A stretch of DNA of 64,000 nt, from NCBI GenBank assembly GCA_025464995.1, contig JAODMO010000021.1:1-64000 (forward strand), given 5' to 3'. Shown here in pieces: positions 8,010 to 20,322 of the stretch. Made by a program: the position numbers and the translations under genes. The notes beneath the pieces were generated by a model. It made no database searches. It was not told where the DNA came from and saw nothing but the letters and a program-made list of their open reading frames with translations. Numbering within the stretch: position 1 is the stretch's first letter; every line of letters starts with the position of its first letter. This stretch comes from Microbacteriaceae bacterium. Its GTDB lineage: Bacteria; Actinomycetota; Actinomycetes; Actinomycetales; Microbacteriaceae.

Positions 8010-10055
8010 CTAGTGTGCCCGAAACAGCTGCATGGAGGTACCGACGACCGTGCGCTCGCTGCCCGGCGGGAGCGGCGGGTGGCCCAGCGGCGGCTCGGTG
8101 TGCGACGAGTCCCAGATCAGCTCGTACCCCGTGACGCCCTCGTGCTCCGGCAGCGTGACGGTGACGGGCTCCTCGAGACCGTGCACGACGAGCAGGATGC
8201 GGTTGAACTCCTCGACCTCGGGGGTCGAGGCGGCGAGGTACTGGAGCGTGCGCTCGGCGGGGGAGTCCCAGTCGGCGTCCGACATCGAGAGTCCCTCCTT
8301 GTTGTACCAGTCCATCTGGTTCGCCGAGGGCACCGTCTCGCCGAAGGTTCCGAATCGCACCGGGCGCAGGGCGGGGTTCTCCCGGCGCAGCCGGGCGAGT
8401 GTTCTCGAGACCTCGAGCATGCCGCGCTGCCACTCGTCGTGCTCCCACGCCATCCAGGTCAGCTCGCTGTCGTGGCAGTACGCGTTGTTGTTGCCACGCT
8501 GGCTGCGACCGAACTCGTCGCCCGCCGTGATCATCGGCACACCGGCCGAGAGCATGAGGGTGCCGAGCATATTGCGCTGAGCGCGGCACCGCGCCTCGCG
8601 GATCCCCTCGTCGTCGGTGGGCCCTTCGACCCCGTGGTTGAAGGAGTGGTTGTTCCCGGTGCCGTCGCGATTGTCTTCGCCGTTGCCGAGGTTGTGCTTC
8701 TCGTTGTAGGCGGTGAGGTCGGCCATCGTGAAGCCGTCGTGCGCGGTGACGAAATTGACGGATGCCAGCGGCCCACGCTCGCGCGTGAAGACGTGTGCCG
8801 ATCCCGCGAGCCGCCGGGCGAACGAGCCGATGCCGTTCGAGGCCGAATCTCCCGCCCGCGCGGCCCCCACATCGGTGAGCCAGAAGTCGCGGGTGCGGTC
8901 GCGGTAGCCGTCGTTCCACTCCAGGAAGCCCAGTGGGAAGTTGCCGACCTGCCAGCCGCCCATGCCGACGTCCCACGGCTCGGCGATCATCTTGACTCCG
9001 GCGAGGGCGGGATTGGCGACGATCGCGGCGAGGAGGGGGTGCTCCGGGTCGTACTCGACGCCGTCGTCGCGGCCGAGGGTGACGGCGAGGTCGAACCGGA
9101 AGCCGTCTACCTGCACCTCGTTGGCCCAGTACTCGAGCGAGTCGAGCACGAGTTGCTGCGCGGCCGGGGCGGAGAAGTCGACGGTGTTGCCGCATCCGGT
9201 CACGTCTATATAAGTGCCGTCCTCGGTCTGGCGGTAGTACGACGCGTTGTCGATGCCGCGCAGGCTCGTCGTCGGCCCGTCGGCCCCCTCCTCCGCGGTG
9301 TGGTTGTAGACCACGTCGAGGATGACCTCGAGCCCCGCCGCGTGGAGGTTTTTGACCATCGTCTTCACCTCGCGCAGCACGTCGCCCGCGCCTCCCGCTT
9401 GCGCCGCCCTGGTGGCGTACTCCGCGTGCGGGGTGAAGAAGTTGAGCGTGTTGTAGCCCCAGTAGTTGGTGAGGCCCTGCTTGATCAGCCGTTGTTCGCT
9501 GATCGACTGGTGGATGGGCAGCAGCTCGATCGCGGTTATGCCCAACCCGGTGAGGTAGGCGATCGTCGCGGGATGGCCGAGTCCCGCGTAGGTGCCGCGG
9601 AGCGCCTCCGGCAGGTCGGTGTTGAGCTTCGTGAGGCCCTTGACGTGCGCCTCGTAGAAGACGCTGTGGTCGAGGGGGATGGCGGGCTTGGTGACCCCCT
9701 CCCAGTCGAAGGCGTCGTCGAGCACGGTGGAGCGCCACTCGCCCGCGGACGTTCGCGCGAGACCCCGCGCGTACGGATCGACGAGGTCGAGAACCGGATC
9801 GAAGCGGTGGGTCGGCCCCGTCGGACCGGTGGCACGGACGGTGTAGAGCGCCCCGGCGACCAGGTCAGGCGACTCGGCAGTCCATACGTCGTTCTCGTCC
9901 CGTCGCATCGCAACGGCTGAGGAGAGCCAGTTGGAGTCGCGCTCGTCGTACAGGCAGAGTTCCATGGCCGTGGCGTTGGCCGACCAGACCTTCAACAGCC
10001 CCCCGGTGGATGTGGCGCGCACGCCGAGCGTGCCGGAACCGGGTACCAATGACAT
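8010..10055 (-). CDS. glgX: Glycogen debranching enzyme GlgX (isoamylase type)
   Basis: 681 aa. It hydrolyses alpha-1,6 branches, particularly short chains left by phosphorylase. It has an N-terminal CBM48-like region (LLKVWSANATAMELCLYDE), then a GH13 barrel: VFYEAHVKGLTKLNTDLPEALRGTYAGLG, ILDVVYNHTAEEGADGPT, VDGFRFDLAVTLGR (nucleophile Asp), KMIAEPWDVGMGGWQVG (acid Glu) and NFVTAHDGFTMADLTAYNEKHNLGNGEDNRDG. The start at MSLVPGSG is chosen because TAGTGT lies 7 bases upstream (leaderless). The track ORF continues upstream only as the antisense of the cysteine desulfurase. It is divergent from the desulfurase with only 39 bases between starts. Confidence 0.95.
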   Translation of the reverse strand: MSLVPGSGTLGVRATSTGGLLKVWSANATAMELCLYDERDSNWLSSAVAMRRDENDVWTAESPDLVAGALYTVRATGPTGPTHRFDPVLDLVDPYARGLARTSAGEWRSTVLDDAFDWEGVTKPAIPLDHSVFYEAHVKGLTKLNTDLPEALRGTYAGLGHPATIAYLTGLGITAIELLPIHQSISEQRLIKQGLTNYWGYNTLNFFTPHAEYATRAAQAGGAGDVLREVKTMVKNLHAAGLEVILDVVYNHTAEEGADGPTTSLRGIDNASYYRQTEDGTYIDVTGCGNTVDFSAPAAQQLVLDSLEYWANEVQVDGFRFDLAVTLGRDDGVEYDPEHPLLAAIVANPALAGVKMIAEPWDVGMGGWQVGNFPLGFLEWNDGYRDRTRDFWLTDVGAARAGDSASNGIGSFARRLAGSAHVFTRERGPLASVNFVTAHDGFTMADLTAYNEKHNLGNGEDNRDGTGNNHSFNHGVEGPTDDEGIREARCRAQRNMLGTLMLSAGVPMITAGDEFGRSQRGNNNAYCHDSELTWMAWEHDEWQRGMLEVSRTLARLRRENPALRPVRFGTFGETVPSANQMDWYNKEGLSMSDADWDSPAERTLQYLAASTPEVEEFNRILLVVHGLEEPVTVTLPEHEGVTGYELIWDSSHTEPPLGHPPLPPGSERTVVGTSMQLFRAH

Positions 10056-10062
10056 GGGTCCC

Positions 10063-10068
10063 ACACTA
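10063..10068 (-). promoter_or_regulatory. Probable -10 box of a leaderless glgX transcript
   Basis: TAGTGT on the minus strand, 7 bases (GGGACCC) before the ATG. The 39-base gap to the divergent desulfurase gene leaves almost no room for leaders; the desulfurase has CATGCT 6 bases before its own ATG. The two divergent promoters must interleave. Confidence 0.5.
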
Positions 10069-10094
10069 AGCGCCTCGTGGGTCATGCTTGTTAC

Positions 10095-11267
10095 ATGCCC
10101 ATCTACCTGGACCACGCGGCGACTTCGCCGATGTCGACGGAGGTGATCGCCGCCTACGCCTCGGCGCTCGCCGTGGTCGGCAACCCCGCGTCGATCCACA
10201 GCCAGGGCCAGAATGCCAAGCGCATGCTCGAAGAGGCCCGGGAGCAGGTCGCCGCTTCGGTCGGCGCCGACTCGGTCGAGGTGACGTTCACCGGCGGCGG
10301 AACCGAGGCGGTCAACCTCGGCATCAAGGGACTGTGGTGGGCGCGGGAGGGCAAGCGGCGCATCCTCGTGCCCATGGGCGAGCACCACGCCACGATCGAC
10401 ACCATCGAATGGCTCGAGAAGCACGAGGGCGCGGTCATCGACTGGATTCCGATCGACGACCTCGGGCGTATCGACCTCGTCGCCCTCGACGCCGCGCTCG
10501 ACGACGACGTCGCGCTCGTCACGCTGCTCTCCGCCAACAACGAGGTGGGCACCATCCAGCCCGTCGCCGATGTCGCCGCGCTGGCGGCGAAGCACGGCGT
10601 GCCGGTTCACGTCGACGCGATCGCCGGCTACGGCTACCTGCCGATCGACTTCCACGGGCTCGGCGTCGCCGCCCTCTCCATCTCGGCGCACAAGATCGGC
10701 GGGCCGGCGGGAATCGGGGCGCTCGTGATTGCGCGCGGCGCCACGATCGTGCCGTTGTTCCACGGCGGCAACCAACAGCGCGCGCGATCGGGCACCCAGG
10801 ATGTGGCGGGTGCCGTCGCCTTCGGGCTCGCCGCCCTCAGCGCCACCGCGAGGCTCGACGAGCACGCGGCGCGGCTGCGTTCCCTCCGCGACCGGCTCGT
10901 CGCCGGCATCCGCACCGCCGTTCCGTCGGCTCACCTGCGCGGGGACCCCACGGTCGGCGGCCGGCTGCCCGGCAACGCCCACTTCACCTTCGACGGCTGC
11001 GAGGGCGACTCCCTGCTGTTCCTGCTGGATGTCGCGGGTTTCTCGGTGTCGACCGGCTCCGCCTGCCAGGCCGGTGTGCCGGAGGCGTCGCACGTTCTCA
11101 CCGCGATGGGGCTCAGCGAAGCGGATGCGCGCGGGGCGCTACGGATGACCCTCGGCACGCACACGACGGAGGCGGAGATCGACTCCCTCGTCGCCGCGCT
11201 GCCCGAGGCGGTGGAGCGTGCGAGCCGCGCGGGCCTCGCCGAGCGTCGACCCACGTTCGGCCGCTGA
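10095..11267 (+). CDS. Cysteine desulfurase (NifS/IscS-like, class V aminotransferase)
   Basis: 390 aa. A PLP enzyme that takes sulfur from cysteine as a protein-bound persulfide. Visible motifs: [15 protein letters not shown] at the N-terminus, [54 protein letters not shown], the PLP lysine in [31 protein letters not shown], and the persulfide cysteine in [10 protein letters not shown]. In [11 protein letters not shown] the usual Gln-Ala of VHVDAVQA is replaced by Ile-Ala. Start ATG at 10095 gives the canonical (M)[10 protein letters not shown]-terminus. It is followed 61 bases later by mnmA, the standard partner in tRNA 2-thiouridine synthesis, so it probably serves as the sulfur donor there. 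Confidence 0.93.
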   Translation: MPIYLDHAATSPMSTEVIAAYASALAVVGNPASIHSQGQNAKRMLEEAREQVAASVGADSVEVTFTGGGTEAVNLGIKGLWWAREGKRRILVPMGEHHATIDTIEWLEKHEGAVIDWIPIDDLGRIDLVALDAALDDDVALVTLLSANNEVGTIQPVADVAALAAKHGVPVHVDAIAGYGYLPIDFHGLGVAALSISAHKIGGPAGIGALVIARGATIVPLFHGGNQQRARSGTQDVAGAVAFGLAALSATARLDEHAARLRSLRDRLVAGIRTAVPSAHLRGDPTVGGRLPGNAHFTFDGCEGDSLLFLLDVAGFSVSTGSACQAGVPEASHVLTAMGLSEADARGALRMTLGTHTTEAEIDSLVAALPEAVERASRAGLAERRPTFGR

Positions 11268-11315
11268 GCCGTCAGGCCTCCGACGCGCGCACGGGCGGTC
11301 GGGGCGACGCGCCCG

Positions 11316-11321
11316 TACACT
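11316..11321 (+). promoter_or_regulatory. Probable -10 box of a leaderless mnmA transcript
   Basis: TACACT, 7 bases (GGAACTC) before the mnmA ATG. The gene therefore may have its own promoter as well as readthrough from the desulfurase gene. Confidence 0.5.
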
Positions 11322-11328
11322 GGAACTC

Positions 11329-12465
11329 ATGAGAGTTGTCGCGGCGATGAGTGGCGGAGTGGACTCCGCGGTCGCCGCGGCCCGCGCCGTCGAGGCCGGC
11401 CACGAGGTGGTCGGGGTGCACCTCGCCCTGAGCCGCATGCCCGGCACGCTGCGCACCGGCGCCCGCGGCTGCTGCACCATCGAGGATTCGATGGACGCCC
11501 AGCGCGCCGCGAACATCATCGGCATCCCGTACTACGTGTGGGACTTCTCGGAGCGGTTCAAGCTGGACGTGGTCGAGGACTTCATCGACGAGTACGCCGC
11601 GGGCCGCACCCCCAACCCGTGCATGCGCTGCAACGAGCGCATCAAGTTCTCCGCCCTGCTCGAGAAGGCGCTCGCGCTCGGATTCGACGCGGTCGCGACC
11701 GGCCACTACGCCGACATCCGCACCGACGCCGACGGCAACGCCGAACTGCACCGCGCGGCGACCTGGGCAAAAGACCAGTCGTACGTGCTCGGCGTGCTCA
11801 CGGCCGACCAGCTCGCGCACTCGCTCTTCCCGCTCGGCTCGACTCCGAGCAAGGCCGAGGTGCGCGCCGAGGCCGCCGCGCGCGGCTTCAGCGTGGCGAA
11901 CAAGCCCGACTCGCACGACATCTGCTTCATCCCCGACGGAAACACCCGTGGCTGGCTCGCCGAGAAGGTCGGCGCCGAGCAGGGCGATATCCTCGACCGC
12001 TCGGGCGTCGTGCTCGGCAAGCACGAGGGCGCACTCGCCTTCACCATCGGCCAGCGCAAGGGGCTGAACATCGGCTACCCCTCCGACGACGGCATGCCGC
12101 GTTTCGTGCTCGAGGTGCAGCCCAAGACGAACACCGTGGTCGTCGGTCCCAAGGAGGCGCTCGACCTCGGCGAGCTGGCGGGCAGCAGCTTCACCTGGGC
12201 GGGCCTCGGACCGGTCGAGTCGGGCATCGCCACGACGCTGCCGGATGGCTCGATCTCACCGTTCGAGTGCGAGGTGCAGATCCGCGCCCACGCCGACCCC
12301 GTGCCGGCTGTCGTGTCGATCGAGGCGGGCGAGATGGTCATCCGCCCGAGCGACCCGATCAACGGCGTATCGCCCGGCCAGACGGCCGTCGTCTACGTCG
12401 GCACGCGGGTGCTCGGGCAGTGCACGATCGACCGCACCGTGAGCGCCGTCCCCGTTCCCGCCTAG
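11329..12465 (+). CDS. mnmA: tRNA-specific 2-thiouridylase MnmA
   Basis: 378 aa, typical length. It adenylates and thiolates U34 in tRNAs for Lys, Glu and Gln. The PP-loop ATP-binding motif [10 protein letters not shown] lies at about residue 9. The catalytic cysteine pair is in [12 protein letters not shown] and [11 protein letters not shown], and TGHYA precedes the tRNA-binding part; a central and C-terminal beta-barrel follow ([16 protein letters not shown]). The start is taken at [10 protein letters not shown]; the track ORF runs further upstream without similarity. Sits directly after the cysteine desulfurase. Its stop overlaps by 4 bases the end of a convergent membrane-protein gene. 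Confidence 0.95.
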   Translation: MRVVAAMSGGVDSAVAAARAVEAGHEVVGVHLALSRMPGTLRTGARGCCTIEDSMDAQRAANIIGIPYYVWDFSERFKLDVVEDFIDEYAAGRTPNPCMRCNERIKFSALLEKALALGFDAVATGHYADIRTDADGNAELHRAATWAKDQSYVLGVLTADQLAHSLFPLGSTPSKAEVRAEAAARGFSVANKPDSHDICFIPDGNTRGWLAEKVGAEQGDILDRSGVVLGKHEGALAFTIGQRKGLNIGYPSDDGMPRFVLEVQPKTNTVVVGPKEALDLGELAGSSFTWAGLGPVESGIATTLPDGSISPFECEVQIRAHADPVPAVVSIEAGEMVIRPSDPINGVSPGQTAVVYVGTRVLGQCTIDRTVSAVPVPA

Positions 12466-13049
12466 GCCCCGCCCGCGGCGATCGCGCTGTCGGCCGCGTC
12501 GCGAGACGTCACGAGCGGCGCGCGCGGACGCATCCAACCCCACGTCGCTAGGCCCACGGCCACGACGATGGCGAACGTGTCGACGAAGAGCCGCCAGACG
12601 TCGTGGGCGAGCCCGCCCGCGACGAGGATGTAGTACCGGTTGTCCGTCTGCCCGCCTTGCGTGAAGGGGTTCACCGGCGAGTCGCTCGTCAGCAACCGGA
12701 CGGCCTCGAATCCGATCGAGATCGCGAGCCCGATCGCGAGGGCTACGAGCGTGCGCACGATGACGTGGCTCACGGCCTGCAGCGGCCGCAGCGGTGCCGC
12801 GAGCCAGAACGACAGGTAGACACCGACCGCCATCGGCAGGATGCGCCCCGCCGCATACGGCACGATCGACTGGAAGGCGGGCCCGGCGTAGTCGAAGCCG
12901 TCGAGCGACTCGAGGGTGCTTCCCTGCGTATAGACGACGCCGATCACGCCTTCGGCGACGCTCACCACGAAGGCCACGAAGCCGAAGGCCAGCGCCGCAA
13001 GCGCGGCGGCGCGGGGGTGCCGCGCTCGGTCGGGGATGACTTCCGTCAT
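12462..13049 (-). CDS. Conserved multi-pass membrane protein of unknown function, 195 aa
   Basis: Four hydrophobic stretches are visible: [68 protein letters not shown] and [21 protein letters not shown] polar segment ([19 protein letters not shown]) separates the third and fourth. No catalytic motif is seen and I do not recognise the family. The ATG is preceded by GAGAGGATC, a usable ribosome site. The 3' end overlaps mnmA convergently. Confidence 0.75.
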   Translation of the reverse strand: MTEVIPDRARHPRAAALAALAFGFVAFVVSVAEGVIGVVYTQGSTLESLDGFDYAGPAFQSIVPYAAGRILPMAVGVYLSFWLAAPLRPLQAVSHVIVRTLVALAIGLAISIGFEAVRLLTSDSPVNPFTQGGQTDNRYYILVAGGLAHDVWRLFVDTFAIVVAVGLATWGWMRPRAPLVTSRDAADSAIAAGGA

Positions 13050-13249
13050 GGGATCCTCTCGTGCGCCGTCAGGGCGGCGCGGTACACACCGGTGTGATGA
13101 CGCTCACCCTATCCGCGGGGCGCGGCGCGGCAAAGGATTCCTCGGGATTTCGCGTGTCGCGTCGGGACTTACTGCTCTGGGGCCCCCGTGAACCGCGGCG
13201 TAGCGTCTGCACCATAGCGCGGCATCCCCGCCACGAGAGGGAGATCGAC

Positions 13250-15526
13250 ATGACCATCACCGACAACGCCCGAGACGGCCTCCGCGACGGCACCGAGAAC
13301 AGCGCGGCCTGGCGGTCGTTCACCCCGGGACCGTGGCAGGACGCGATCGACCTCCGCGACTTCATCCAGCGCAACTACCTGCCCTACGCCGGCGACTCCT
13401 CGTTCCTCACCGGACCGACCGACCGCACCACCGCGATGTGGGCGAGACTGACCGCGATGTTCCCCGAGGAGCGCGCGAAGGGCGTCTACGACATCGACGC
13501 TCTGACACCCGCGACGATCACCGCTCATGCGCCCGGCTACATCGACGAGCCCAACGAGCTCATTGTCGGCCTGCAGACCGACGCGCCCCTCAAGCGCGCG
13601 ATCATGCCCTTCGGGGGCTGGCGCATGGTCGCCACCTCGCTCGAGACCTACGGCTTCGCGGTGCCCGCCGAGCTCGAGAAGATCTTCACGACCTACCGCA
13701 AGACGCACAACGACGGCGTCTTCGACGTCTACCCGCCCGCCGTCAAGCGCGCGCGGCACAGCCACCTGATCACGGGTCTGCCCGACGCCTACGGCCGAGG
13801 CCGCATCATCGGCGACTACCGCCGCGTCGCGCTGTACGGCGTGAACGCGCTCATCGCGGCGAAGAAGGCCGAGCACGCGCTGCTCGACCTCGACTTCTCG
13901 ACGGAGGAGATCATCCGCTCCCGCGAGGAGAACGCCGAACAGGTGCGGGCCCTCCGGGAACTCCTCCAGATGGCCGCGAGCTACGGCTACGACATCAGCG
14001 TGCCGGCGCGCACCGCACGCGAGGCGGTGCAGTGGTTGTACTTCGCTTACCTCGGCGCGGTGAAGGAACAGAATGGCGCGGCGATGTCGTTCGGACGCAA
14101 CACGGGCTTCCTCGACATCTACATGGAACGGGATCTCGCGGCCGGAGTGCTCACCGAGGCCGGTGCGCAGGAGCTCATCGACGATCTCGTGATCAAGCTG
14201 CGCATCGTGCGCTTCCTGCGCACGCCCGAGTACGACGCCCTGTTCTCCGGCGACCCGACCTGGGTGACGGAGTCGATCGGCGGCATGGGGGAGGATGGCC
14301 GGCCGATGGTCACCAAGACGGCCTTCCGCTTCCTGCAGACGCTGTACAACCTCGGGCCTGCTCCCGAGCCCAACCTCACCGTGCTGTGGAGCGACGCGAT
14401 GCCGGCGGGCTTCAAGCGGTTCTGCGCGCAGGTGTCGATCGACACGTCGGCCATCCAGTACGAGTCCGACCCGCTGATCCGCGAGGCCTGGGGCGACGAC
14501 GCCGCGATCGCCTGCTGCGTCTCGCCGATGCGGGTCGGCAAGCAGATGCAGTTCTTCGGCGCCCGGGTCAACGTGGCCAAGGCCATGCTCTACGCGGTCA
14601 ACGGAGGTCGCGACGAGCTGACGGGCGAACAGATCGCCCCGGCGTCGACCCCCATCGCCGGCCCCGTGCTCGACTACGACACGGTGTGGTCCGCCTACCT
14701 CGGCCTGCTCGAGTGGCTCGCCGAGACCTACGTCGACGCGCTCAACTGCATCCACTACATGCACGACAAGTACGCCTACGAGCGGCTCGAGATGGCCCTG
14801 CACGACGGCACGGTGCTGCGCACCCTCGCCTGCGGCATTGCCGGGCTGAGCGTCGCCGCCGACTCGCTGTCGGCGATCAAGTACGCCACAGTGCGACCCG
14901 TGCGCGACGCCACCGGTCTCGTCGTCGACTACGAGATCGAGGGCGAGTACCCGGCATTCGGCAACGACGACGACCGTGTCGACGCCATCGCCGTCGAGAT
15001 CGTCGAGCGGTTCATGGCGATGGTGCGCAGGCACCCCGCCTACCGCGGAGCGACCCACACGCAGTCGGTGCTGACCATCACCTCCAACGTCGTCTACGGC
15101 AAGAAGACCGGCAACACCCCCGACGGCCGCCGCGCCGGCATGCCGTTCGCTCCCGGCGCCAACCCGATGAACGGCCGCGACACCCATGGAATGCTCGCCT
15201 CGGCGCTCAGCGTCGCGAAGCTGCCGTACGACCAGGCGCAAGACGGCATCTCACTCACGACCACCGTCGTGCCGAGCGGGCTGGGCCACGCCAAGCCGGA
15301 ACAGGTGAGCAACCTCGTCGGCCTGCTCGACGCCTACGTGGGGTCTGACGGCTACCACATGAACATCAACGTGCTCAGTCGCGAGACGCTCGTCGACGCC
15401 ATGGAACACCCGGAGAACTACCCTCAGCTCACCATCCGCGTCTCCGGCTACGCCGTCAACTTCGTGCGCCTCACGAGGGAGCAGCAGCTCGACGTGATCA
15501 GCCGCACCTTCCATACGGGGGTCTAG
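13250..15526 (+). CDS. pflB: Formate C-acetyltransferase (pyruvate formate-lyase)
   Basis: 758 aa, matching classical PflB (about 760). It converts pyruvate and CoA to acetyl-CoA and formate under anoxic conditions. The adjacent catalytic cysteines are in [26 protein letters not shown]. The C-terminal glycyl-radical loop is [16 protein letters not shown]. Also present are [47 protein letters not shown] and [12 protein letters not shown]. Start [10 protein letters not shown] has a GAGAGGGAG ribosome site 6 bases upstream; the longer track ORF adds an implausible N-terminus. The activase follows after 2 bases. The 200 bases upstream contain no FNR-type palindrome that I can see. Confidence 0.97.
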   Translation: MTITDNARDGLRDGTENSAAWRSFTPGPWQDAIDLRDFIQRNYLPYAGDSSFLTGPTDRTTAMWARLTAMFPEERAKGVYDIDALTPATITAHAPGYIDEPNELIVGLQTDAPLKRAIMPFGGWRMVATSLETYGFAVPAELEKIFTTYRKTHNDGVFDVYPPAVKRARHSHLITGLPDAYGRGRIIGDYRRVALYGVNALIAAKKAEHALLDLDFSTEEIIRSREENAEQVRALRELLQMAASYGYDISVPARTAREAVQWLYFAYLGAVKEQNGAAMSFGRNTGFLDIYMERDLAAGVLTEAGAQELIDDLVIKLRIVRFLRTPEYDALFSGDPTWVTESIGGMGEDGRPMVTKTAFRFLQTLYNLGPAPEPNLTVLWSDAMPAGFKRFCAQVSIDTSAIQYESDPLIREAWGDDAAIACCVSPMRVGKQMQFFGARVNVAKAMLYAVNGGRDELTGEQIAPASTPIAGPVLDYDTVWSAYLGLLEWLAETYVDALNCIHYMHDKYAYERLEMALHDGTVLRTLACGIAGLSVAADSLSAIKYATVRPVRDATGLVVDYEIEGEYPAFGNDDDRVDAIAVEIVERFMAMVRRHPAYRGATHTQSVLTITSNVVYGKKTGNTPDGRRAGMPFAPGANPMNGRDTHGMLASALSVAKLPYDQAQDGISLTTTVVPSGLGHAKPEQVSNLVGLLDAYVGSDGYHMNINVLSRETLVDAMEHPENYPQLTIRVSGYAVNFVRLTREQQLDVISRTFHTGV

Positions 15527-15528
15527 CG

Positions 15529-16314
15529 ATGCGCACCCCGGTCTCGATCGAACTGCATCACTCCGAGATGGAGGCGATCCGCGACGGTGGCGTCGCCAGC
15601 GTGCACTCGTGGGAGCTCGTGACCGCGGTCGACGGGCCGGGCACCCGCATGACGCTGTTCCTCTCCGGATGCCCGCTGCGCTGTCAGTACTGCCACAACC
15701 CCGACACGTGGAAGATCAGAGACGGCCAGATCACCACCATCGAGGAGATCCTCGCGCGCGTCGACCACTACCGACCCGTGTTCGCGGCGACCGGCGGCGG
15801 GCTCACGATCTCCGGGGGAGAGCCGCTCATGCAGCCCGCGTTCGTCGAGCGCATATTCGCGGAGTGCCGAGCGCGCGGAATCCACACGGTGCTCGACACC
15901 TCGGGCTATCTCGGCCGACGTGCATCCGACGCACTCCTCGACGCCGTCGACCTCGTGCTGCTCGACGTCAAGTCGGGCCTGGCCGATACCTACCGGGAGG
16001 TGACGGGGCGCGAGCTGGCCCCGACCGTCGAGTTCGGCGGACGGCTCGCCGAGCGAGGCATCGCGGTCTGGGTGCGGTACGTGCTCGTGCCCGGCCTCAC
16101 CGACGCGGTAGCCAACGTGGATGCCGCGGCGGAGATCGTCTCCCGCTGGCCCAACGTCGAGCGGGTCGAGGTGCTGCCCTTCCACCAGATGGGGGAGGAC
16201 AAGTGGGAGCGCCTCGGCGAGCCCTACCGGCTGGCCGACGTCTCGCCGCCGACCGACGAACTGCAGGAGCGGGTGCGCGCGCAGTTCCGGGCGCGGGGAA
16301 TCGTGACCTACTGA
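15529..16314 (+). CDS. pflA: Pyruvate formate-lyase-activating enzyme (radical SAM)
   Basis: 261 aa. It generates the glycyl radical on PFL using SAM and a 4Fe-4S cluster. The CxxxCxxC cluster motif is CPLRCQYCHNPDTW at about residues 49-62. FAATGGGLTISGGEPLMQP is the SAM-binding GGEP motif, and VLLDVKSG and VWVRYVLVPGLTD follow as in other PFL-AEs. The segment WELVTAVDGPGTRMTLFLSGC before the cluster matches the activase N-terminus. The gene begins 2 bases after the pflB stop, so the two are surely co-transcribed. Confidence 0.96.
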   Translation: MRTPVSIELHHSEMEAIRDGGVASVHSWELVTAVDGPGTRMTLFLSGCPLRCQYCHNPDTWKIRDGQITTIEEILARVDHYRPVFAATGGGLTISGGEPLMQPAFVERIFAECRARGIHTVLDTSGYLGRRASDALLDAVDLVLLDVKSGLADTYREVTGRELAPTVEFGGRLAERGIAVWVRYVLVPGLTDAVANVDAAAEIVSRWPNVERVEVLPFHQMGEDKWERLGEPYRLADVSPPTDELQERVRAQFRARGIVTY

Positions 16315-16345
16315 TCAACCCCGCGGTGATGTCGTCGGCTGTCCG

Positions 16346-19119
<2,774 letters not shown>

Positions 19120-19125
19120 GCGAGC

Positions 19126-19131
19126 ACTGTA
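19126..19131 (-). promoter_or_regulatory. Probable -10 box of the leaderless VOC gene
   Basis: TACAGT on the minus strand, 6 bases (GCTCGC) before the ATG. Confidence 0.45.
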
Positions 19132-19210
19132 CGACTGCGGTGGGGTCGCGGGAAGCCCCATTCGTCCCGCGGTGTGCCGAGGACAGCGCCTGCCACGAGG
19201 AGCTACCGGG

Positions 19211-19669
19211 TCAGCGGACGCTCTTCTTGGGCAGCAGGGTGAAGCGCAGCGAGACCTCGTCGCCGGAGAGGGTCAGGATGTCGCCACCGAGGGTCGAGCC
19301 AGTCACGGCCGAGAGCGCGGCCAGGTACCGCGTCTCGAGGGCATCCCGCTCCTCGCCGCACGACATCCTCGTCTGCGCCATCGGCCCGAGGGCGATCGTG
19401 TCGCCGTCGATGGTGATGGAGCCCGAGTAGCGGTTGCACGGGGCCTGCCCCGCGACCTCGGCCCCGTGGACGGCCAGTGTCACGGCGACCCCCGCGACGG
19501 GCAGCGACCCGTCGGCGTCGCTCGCTTTGGCCAGCTGCCACTCCCCGTTGATGCCTGTCATCGTCGTCGCCCCCGTGTCATCGCCCGGTCCGACCTCGCT
19601 GCCGGCTCCCGCCGCACATCCCGTGAGGGGGAGGGCGAGGGCACCGAGCACGGCGAGAGCGGGTCTCAT
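19211..19669 (-). CDS. META/HslJ-like domain lipoprotein (copy 1)
   Basis: 152 aa starting MRPALAVLGALALPLTGCAAG, a lipoprotein signal with lipobox LTGC. The mature part is one META-type domain: INGEWQLAKASDADGSLPVAGVAVTLAVHGAEVAGQAPCNRYSGSITID, then MAQTRMSCGEERDALETRYLAALSAV. The CNxYxG motif and the second cysteine (SC) typical of META domains are both present. These proteins are thought to sit in the cell envelope; their role here is unknown. Two clear paralogues lie within 2.4 kb. Confidence 0.85.
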   Translation of the reverse strand: MRPALAVLGALALPLTGCAAGAGSEVGPGDDTGATTMTGINGEWQLAKASDADGSLPVAGVAVTLAVHGAEVAGQAPCNRYSGSITIDGDTIALGPMAQTRMSCGEERDALETRYLAALSAVTGSTLGGDILTLSGDEVSLRFTLLPKKSVR

Positions 19670-19714
19670 ACCTCTATTGACGCACGGCACGGCTGGATCG
19701 TTGGGGTTGCCCTG

Positions 19715-20215
19715 TCACTCGTCGTCTTCGGACTCGAAGGCCAGCGAGTATGAACCGCCGCGAGTGGAGAGGGTCAGCACTCCTCCCGCAAACTCGGCAC
19801 GCACGGGCTCGCTCGTCACGAATGACTCGAAATCGGCGAGGCCGGGGGTCGGCGCGGGGCATCCCGACTCGTCGACGCGCAGGTCGGTGACGCGCAACTC
19901 CATGGCGTTCTCGAGCTCGTAGTCCGCCTCGAAGGTGCGGCACCCCGCGGTGCCGGTGACGGTGTCGCTGTCCGCCATGGTGATCGAGGTCGTGCCGATC
20001 GTCGATCGCACGGCCGCGGCATCCAGCGGCCCCGCCTTCACGTCGCGCAGCGTCCAGGTCTCGTCACCGCTGACGCTGTCCACTCCCGTCGGGGTGGGAA
20101 CCGCGCTCGCGGATGCGCTCGGCGGGAGCGGCGTCGGTGACGAGATCAGCGGCGCCATGGTGCAGCCGACGAGCACCAGGGCGGAGAGTGCGATGAAGGG
20201 CAGGGGTGCGCGCAT
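19715..20215 (-). CDS. META/HslJ-like lipoprotein (copy 2, divergent)
   Basis: 166 aa starting MRAPLPFIALSALVLVGCTMAP (lipobox LVGC). A Pro/Ser/Ala/Thr linker of about 25 residues (SSPTPLPPSASASAVPTPTG) precedes a META-like domain: ETWTLRDVKAGPL, TVTGTAGCRTFEADYELENAMELRVTDLRVDESGCPAPTPGLADFESFV, GGVLTLSTRGGSYSLAFE. The first conserved Cys is in GTAGCRTF rather than PCNRYSG, so it is a more distant member than copies 1 and 3. Same strand as copy 1, 45 bases upstream of it; the two may be co-transcribed. Confidence 0.75.
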   Translation of the reverse strand: MRAPLPFIALSALVLVGCTMAPLISSPTPLPPSASASAVPTPTGVDSVSGDETWTLRDVKAGPLDAAAVRSTIGTTSITMADSDTVTGTAGCRTFEADYELENAMELRVTDLRVDESGCPAPTPGLADFESFVTSEPVRAEFAGGVLTLSTRGGSYSLAFESEDDE

Positions 20216-20309
20216 GCGAGTCCTCAGGTTCGGGTCACCCTCCACTCTCGCAAACCCTGCGCTCCAGTCAAGGGGGTCGGCTCGGCGTGCCCGTCGGCGC
20301 CCGTGCCGG

Positions 20310-20315
20310 TATCGT
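20310..20315 (+). promoter_or_regulatory. Probable -10 box of the leaderless catalase-like gene
   Basis: TATCGT, then CGGGGCG (7 bases), then ATG. Confidence 0.45.
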
Positions 20316-20322
20316 CGGGGCG

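Noticed and set aside
8010-11093. 1027-aa protein suggested for glgX
   Set aside because: The N-terminal 340 residues are antisense to the cysteine desulfurase; the GlgX start is at 10055 with a promoter box right before it.
13050-13249. FNR/ArcA-like operator expected before pflB
   Set aside because: No TTGAT-N4-ATCAA or similar palindrome could be seen; oxygen control, if any, is by another site.
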